25,885 bases of DNA from an uncultured Collinsella sp. (lineage in GTDB: Bacteria; Actinomycetota; Coriobacteriia; Coriobacteriales; Coriobacteriaceae), in the NCBI GenBank assembly GCA_900765115.1, contig CAAFQK010000029.1, positions 1-25,885 of the forward strand, written 5' to 3'. This document shows positions 21,919 through 25,885 of this stretch, piece after piece. Every line of letters begins with the position of its first letter. Position 1 is the first letter of the stretch. The notes beneath the pieces were generated by a model. It made no database searches. It saw only the letters and a list, made by a program, of their open reading frames with translations, and was not told the origin of the DNA. The translations under genes and the position numbers were made by a program.

Positions 21919-24900
21919 TAGATAACCGTCACGCGGCCTTGGTTACCCACAATGGCCTTGGCCTCGGCCAGCAGCGGAATCGAGCGCGCGTTGACCTTGG
22001 CTGGCACCTCGGCACGTAGCACGCGCCCGTCGACTTGCTCAATAAAGATCTCCACGCGGTCGCCGCCCGGGTTGGTGGTGAGTACCGTGGCCAGACGCGC
22101 CATGTTGCCCTGGCTAAAGCGGCTGTTGGGCACCATGACCTCAAACACCTTGGGCTTGTTGTTCTCCTCGTTAAGCTCAAGCGGCACGATCTCCTGCGCG
22201 ATGATCTGGTCGCCGCGGTCCGAACGCTCGAGCTTGCCCTTAATGCGAACAAACGCATCAGACAGCTGCGCACCGGTCTCGGGATCGACCTCGCCGTACA
22301 GGTATCCCTCGGCCTCTTTGTAGGTCTTGGGGAACACCACGACCGTGGCCTCGCCTTCCATGTCCTCGAGCTGCACAATACCCATGGGGTCGCCGTTTTT
22401 GGTCACGCGCTTGGACACGCTCGAGACCATGCCGGCCCACCACAGCGCCTTGCCCTCGGGAATCTCCTGGTTGATGGTACCGCCCGTGGGGTTTTGCACC
22501 TCGTAGCCGGTATCGATCTGCGAGAACGAGAAGTCGCGTGCCTTGGCTAGTGCATACTCAAACGGGCGCAGCGGGTGGTCCGAGACATAGATGCCCAGAA
22601 CCTCCTTCTCCTGGCTCAACTTAAGGTGGCGGTCCCACTCCTGGCCATCCGGATCGGGCACGCTCACCTCAAAGCCCGAGCCCTCAACGTCGCCAAACAT
22701 ATCGAAGAACGACGTCTGGCCGCTCGCGCGATCTTTCTGGCGCTTTACCGCTGCATCGATGATGTTCTCGGGGTTGTTCTTGTCCACGAAGTGCATCATC
22801 TGGCGACGCGGATACCCCGTGGAGTCGAAAGCACCTGCCTTGATGAGCGATTCGATCACGCGACGGTTGGCCTGGCTCGAGTCCACGCGCTCGACAAAGT
22901 CGTGCAGTGTCTTAAACGGGCCGCCCGCCTCGCGCTCGGCGATAATCGCCTGCGCCACGCCGGTGCCCACGCCGCGAATGCCGGCCAAACCAAAGCGCAC
23001 GCCTTCCTTGGTAGCCGTGAACTCGGTACCGGACTCGTTAACATCTGGCGACAGCACGGGGATGCCGTCGTGACGGCACGCCGAGACGTAGTGAACGATC
23101 TTGTCGGTCTTGCCCGTGTAGGACGTCAGAACGGCCGCCATGTACTCGTGCGGATAGTGCGCCTTAAGCCATGCCGTCTGCATAACCAGGATGGCGTAGC
23201 CGGCGGAGTGCGACTTGTTAAAGGCGTAAGATGCGAACTCGAGAACATCGTCCCAAATCTTCTGGGCGACCTCGCGCGTGTAGTTGTTCTTGATAGCGCC
23301 GTTCATCCAGTGGTCGTAGGTGGTCTCGTCCGAGCCATCCTCCCAGTGGAGCACCGTCGAGGTGAGCAGCTTGATCTTTTTCTTAGCCACGGGCTTACGG
23401 ATACGCGAGTCCGATTCGCCCTTGGAGAAGCCGCACATCTCGACGGAGATGAGCATAACCTGCTCCTGGTAGACCATGGTGCCGTAGGTTTCGCCCAGGA
23501 TGTCGTCCAGACGGTCGTCATAGGAGACGGCCGGCTCTTTGCCGTTCATACGGTTGATATAGGACGAAACCATGCCGGCGCCCAGAGGGCCCGGGCGGTA
23601 CAGGGCAATCAATGCCACGACGTGCTTGTACTCGGTGGGCTTCATGTTCTTGATCGTGGCCGTCATGCCGGCGGACTCGACCTGGAAGACGCCGGCGGTG
23701 TGGCCGGAGCCCATGAGCTTAAAGATCTCGGGGTCGTCAAAGGGAATCTCTTCCTCTTTGATGTCGATGCCGAAGTTCTTTTTGATGTTGGCCTTGGCCT
23801 TGGAGATAACCGTCAGCGTACGCAGGCCCAGGAAGTCCATCTTGAGCAGGCCCATGTCGGCAACGGTATGGCCCTCGTACTGGGTAATCTCGACGCCGCC
23901 CTTGGTATCGAGCTTGGTGGGCACGTGCTCGTTGACGGGGTCGCGGCAAATCAGAACGGCGCACGCGTGCACGCCCTCGCCACGGGTAAGGCCCTCGATC
24001 GAGAGCGCCGTGTCGATGATGCGGCGGGCGTCGTCGTCCTTTTTATAGGCCTCGGCAAAGTCGGGGTTAAACAGATCCTCTTTGCCGGGTTGTTTTTCGA
24101 GTACCTGCTTGAGCTTGACCTTGGGGTCGCTCGAGACCATCTTGGACAGACGCTGGCCCATGTAGACCGGGTAGTCCAGGACGCGCGCGGCGTCGTTAAT
24201 GGCCTGCTTGGCCTTAATGGTCGAGTAGGTGATGACGTGGGTGACCTTCTCGGGACCGTAGAGCTGACGAACGTGCTCCACGACCTCGAGGCGCCGCTCA
24301 TCGTCGAAGTCCATATCGATATCGGGCATCTCGGTACGCTGCGGGGACAGGAACCTCTCGAACATCAGGCCGTTCTCGAGCGGGTCGAACGCGGTGATGT
24401 TCATGGCGTAGGCGACGATAGCGCCGGCGGCAGAACCACGGCCGGGGCCGACGCCGATGCCGTTGTCCTTGGCCCATTGCACGTACTCGGCAACGATGAG
24501 GAAGTAGGCGGCAAAGCCCTTGTCACAGATGACCTTGTATTCGTACTCAAAGCGCTCTTTGATGTTGACGCCACCGATCTCGCGTGTGGCCCAGTCGTCG
24601 CCATAGTGCTGGCGCAGGCCCTTCTCGCACTCACGGCGGAACTGGCTCTCGTGCGTCTCACCGGGATCGAGCAACGGAAAGCGCGGCAGGATGATAGAGT
24701 CCCAGTCCAGCTCAACGTAGCACTTGTCGGCGATCTCGAGCGTGTTGTCGCAGGCCTCGGGGCAATACGGGAACATCGCCCGCATCTCCTCCTCGGTCTT
24801 CATGTAAAACTCCGAGCCGGTCATGCGCATGCGGTTGGGGTCATCGACCTTGGCGTTCATGCCAATACACATGATGACGTCCTGCACGGGCGCATCCTCG

Positions 24901-25721
24901 CGGCGCAGGTAGTGGAAGTCGTTGGTGGCGATGACCTTGACGCCCACCTGCTTGGCGATATCGATGAGCGTGCGGTCCATCTGCTCGTCGGTCAGGCCGT
25001 TGTCGGTGGTGATGCCATGTTCCTGGATCTCGATGTAGAAGTCGCCGGGGTCGAAGGTATCGCGGAAGGTCTCGGCCCACTTGATGGCGCCCTCCATGTC
25101 ACCGCGGTCGATGTATTTGGGGATGATGCCCGCGATGCAGGCGCTCGTGCAGATCATGCCCTTGGCGTGGCGGCGTAGGTTGTCGAGCGTCACGCGCGGC
25201 TTGTAGTAAAAGCCCTGCACGGCGGCCTCGGAAACCGTCTGCATCAGGTTGACGTAGCCTTCCTGGTCTTTGGCCAGGAGGATCATATGGTAGAGCTCGG
25301 GCTTGTGGTCGCGGGCAAGGGTCTCGTCCGGCGTAAAGTAGACCTCGCAGCCAAAGATGGGCTTGATGACCAGGGGCGGTTTGAGCTCGTCGATGTTGCC
25401 CTTCTCGTCCCACATGGCCATGTCTTTGACGTACTGGGCATGCTCGCGCGGGTTTGCCTCGGGGTCGGGCTCCACCAGCTCGTCGCGGCGGTCCTTTTCC
25501 AAGAAGGCCTTGTCGTGGCTCCAGGTTTTGTACTCGGGCGTGTTGTGATTGACGGCGTCGCAGGCCAGCGCCAGGTCGGGCACGCCATACATGTAGCCGT
25601 GGTCGGTAATGGCCACGGCGGGCATGCCCAGCTCTACGGCGCGGTTGACCATATCCTGGATACGGGTTGCGCCGTCGAGCATGGAGAAAACAGTGTGATT
25701 GTGCAGATGGACGAATGCCAT
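21918..25721 (-). CDS. dnaE: DNA polymerase III alpha subunit DnaE
   Basis: The 1267-residue replicative polymerase catalytic subunit. ATG 25721 has GGAG eight bases upstream. The N-terminal PHP domain keeps its metal-binding residues (HLHNHTVFSMLDGA at 5-18; ITDHG). An insertion of about 65 residues (roughly 58-125) separates the first PHP motifs from IKPIFGCEVYF. The palm carries GVGPGRGSAAGA and the catalytic aspartates in PDIDMDFDD (Asp467, 469, 471 region). The third Asp is Asp771 in ESDSRIRKPVAKKK, where most DnaE proteins have ADxLRRAMGKKK; about 14 extra residues follow before NGAIKNNY. The finger region FNKSHSAGYA, the HhH region and a C-terminal OB-fold (about 1085-1135) are present. 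At 1267 residues it is longer than E. coli DnaE (1160). No intein is seen. It is the first gene seen in its direction at the right edge; the SNF2 gene follows. Confidence 0.98.
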   Translation of the reverse strand: MAFVHLHNHTVFSMLDGATRIQDMVNRAVELGMPAVAITDHGYMYGVPDLALACDAVNHNTPEYKTWSHDKAFLEKDRRDELVEPDPEANPREHAQYVKDMAMWDEKGNIDELKPPLVIKPIFGCEVYFTPDETLARDHKPELYHMILLAKDQEGYVNLMQTVSEAAVQGFYYKPRVTLDNLRRHAKGMICTSACIAGIIPKYIDRGDMEGAIKWAETFRDTFDPGDFYIEIQEHGITTDNGLTDEQMDRTLIDIAKQVGVKVIATNDFHYLRREDAPVQDVIMCIGMNAKVDDPNRMRMTGSEFYMKTEEEMRAMFPYCPEACDNTLEIADKCYVELDWDSIILPRFPLLDPGETHESQFRRECEKGLRQHYGDDWATREIGGVNIKERFEYEYKVICDKGFAAYFLIVAEYVQWAKDNGIGVGPGRGSAAGAIVAYAMNITAFDPLENGLMFERFLSPQRTEMPDIDMDFDDERRLEVVEHVRQLYGPEKVTHVITYSTIKAKQAINDAARVLDYPVYMGQRLSKMVSSDPKVKLKQVLEKQPGKEDLFNPDFAEAYKKDDDARRIIDTALSIEGLTRGEGVHACAVLICRDPVNEHVPTKLDTKGGVEITQYEGHTVADMGLLKMDFLGLRTLTVISKAKANIKKNFGIDIKEEEIPFDDPEIFKLMGSGHTAGVFQVESAGMTATIKNMKPTEYKHVVALIALYRPGPLGAGMVSSYINRMNGKEPAVSYDDRLDDILGETYGTMVYQEQVMLISVEMCGFSKGESDSRIRKPVAKKKIKLLTSTVLHWEDGSDETTYDHWMNGAIKNNYTREVAQKIWDDVLEFASYAFNKSHSAGYAILVMQTAWLKAHYPHEYMAAVLTSYTGKTDKIVHYVSACRHDGIPVLSPDVNESGTEFTATKEGVRFGLAGIRGVGTGVAQAIIAEREAGGPFKTLHDFVERVDSSQANRRVIESLIKAGAFDSTGYPRRQMMHFVDKNNPENIIDAAVKRQKDRASGQTSFFDMFGDVEGSGFEVSVPDPDGQEWDRHLKLSQEKEVLGIYVSDHPLRPFEYALAKARDFSFSQIDTGYEVQNPTGGTINQEIPEGKALWWAGMVSSVSKRVTKNGDPMGIVQLEDMEGEATVVVFPKTYKEAEGYLYGEVDPETGAQLSDAFVRIKGKLERSDRGDQIIAQEIVPLELNEENNKPKVFEVMVPNSRFSQGNMARLATVLTTNPGGDRVEIFIEQVDGRVLRAEVPAKVNARSIPLLAEAKAIVGNQGRVTVI

Positions 25722-25760
25722 GTGATGAGCTCCGATGCGGGTTCGTGTTCTGACTGAACG

Positions 25761-25766
25761 ATTTTA
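25761..25766 (-). promoter_or_regulatory. candidate dnaE -10 element
   Basis: TAAAAT on the minus strand, 40 bases upstream of the dnaE ATG, in otherwise GC-rich sequence. No convincing -35 is seen 16-18 bases upstream. Confidence 0.35.
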
Positions 25767-25837
25767 CCGCACGGCGCGGACGGCACCCGAACCTAGCCAA
25801 ACCAACACGGCTCCTCTTGCAGTTGCGGGGGAAGAGC

Positions 25838-25876
25838 ATTCTTTGTTTAAGCTGTTTTGGACACCGAACAAAGAAT
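25838..25876. repeat. inverted repeat at the right edge
   Basis: ATTCTTTGTT (25838-25847) and AACAAAGAAT (25867-25876) are perfect 10-base complements with 19 bases between, about 120 bases upstream of dnaE. It could be an operator, or the terminator of a gene beyond the window. Confidence 0.6.
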
Positions 25877-25885
25877 TCACCCGAC

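Noticed and set aside
22575..25178. 867-codon plus-strand open frame opposite dnaE
   Set aside because: Shadow of the dnaE coding bias; no family features, and it overlaps the polymerase core.
25741..25765. GTTC-TGACT-GAAC upstream of dnaE as a LexA box
   Set aside because: The half-sites are in the reverse order (GTTC...GAAC instead of GAAC...GTTC) with a five-base centre, so it does not fit.
1..25885. tRNA, rRNA, CRISPR arrays, insertion sequences, inteins
   Set aside because: No T-loop-like GGTTCRA contexts with cloverleaf pairing, no regularly spaced repeats, no transposase or integrase motifs, and no intein blocks in DnaE or RuvB were found by eye.

Overview
The window is high-GC bacterial chromosome from a strict anaerobe. 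Its gene content (Fhs, FchA and FolD one-carbon enzymes, a superoxide reductase, a ruvCAB operon, a sortase-type surface protein with an LANTG-like signal, and a DnaE with long lineage-specific insertions) best fits an actinobacterial Coriobacteriia gut commensal, probably Collinsella or a close relative. That placement is inference from protein character, not from a marker search. I saw no rRNA, tRNA, CRISPR array, transposase or phage gene.

Layout. 1-1511 (minus): fchA and folD form a two-gene operon, and folD runs off the left edge. 1512-1968 is a long intergenic stretch with a direct repeat and two stacked hairpins. 1969-5372 (plus): a small lipoprotein, then a large Tat-exported, cell-wall-anchored PI-PLC-like phospholipase. 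5467-5736 (minus): a small PH-like protein. 5905-6954 (plus): a lone YhcG/DUF1016 PD-(D/E)XK nuclease. 7350-8687 (minus) and 8941-10122 (plus) are divergent: a double zinc-ribbon protein and a CDF metal exporter with a manganese-type site. 10233-11243 (minus): a single-span membrane protein with Thr motifs, a PASTA-like domain and heptad repeats. 11422-13089 (minus): fhs. 13236-15444 (minus): ruvC-ruvA-ruvB with one-base stop/start overlaps and a LexA-type box at the promoter. 15687-17672 (minus): a NAD-synthetase-like protein whose two active sites both look destroyed. 17790-18152 (minus): a superoxide reductase. 18318-21782 (minus): a SWIM/SNF2 helicase. 21918-25721 (minus): dnaE.

How they fit together. 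Fhs (formate activation), FchA (cyclohydrolase) and FolD (dehydrogenase) supply consecutive steps from formate to methylene-THF. FolD here has lost the lysine and glutamine of the cyclohydrolase centre, which explains why a separate FchA sits in its operon. RuvCAB, DnaE and the SNF2 protein are DNA replication and repair functions, but they are neighbours rather than one operon.

The least explained items are: (i) the doubly degenerate NAD-synthetase-like protein at 15687-17672; (ii) a perfect 36-bp inverted repeat between dnaE and the SNF2 gene, whose arms are each also self-complementary; (iii) a ~100-base composite hairpin just after the stop codon of the gene at 15687; and (iv) the cyclohydrolase-dead FolD paired with FchA.
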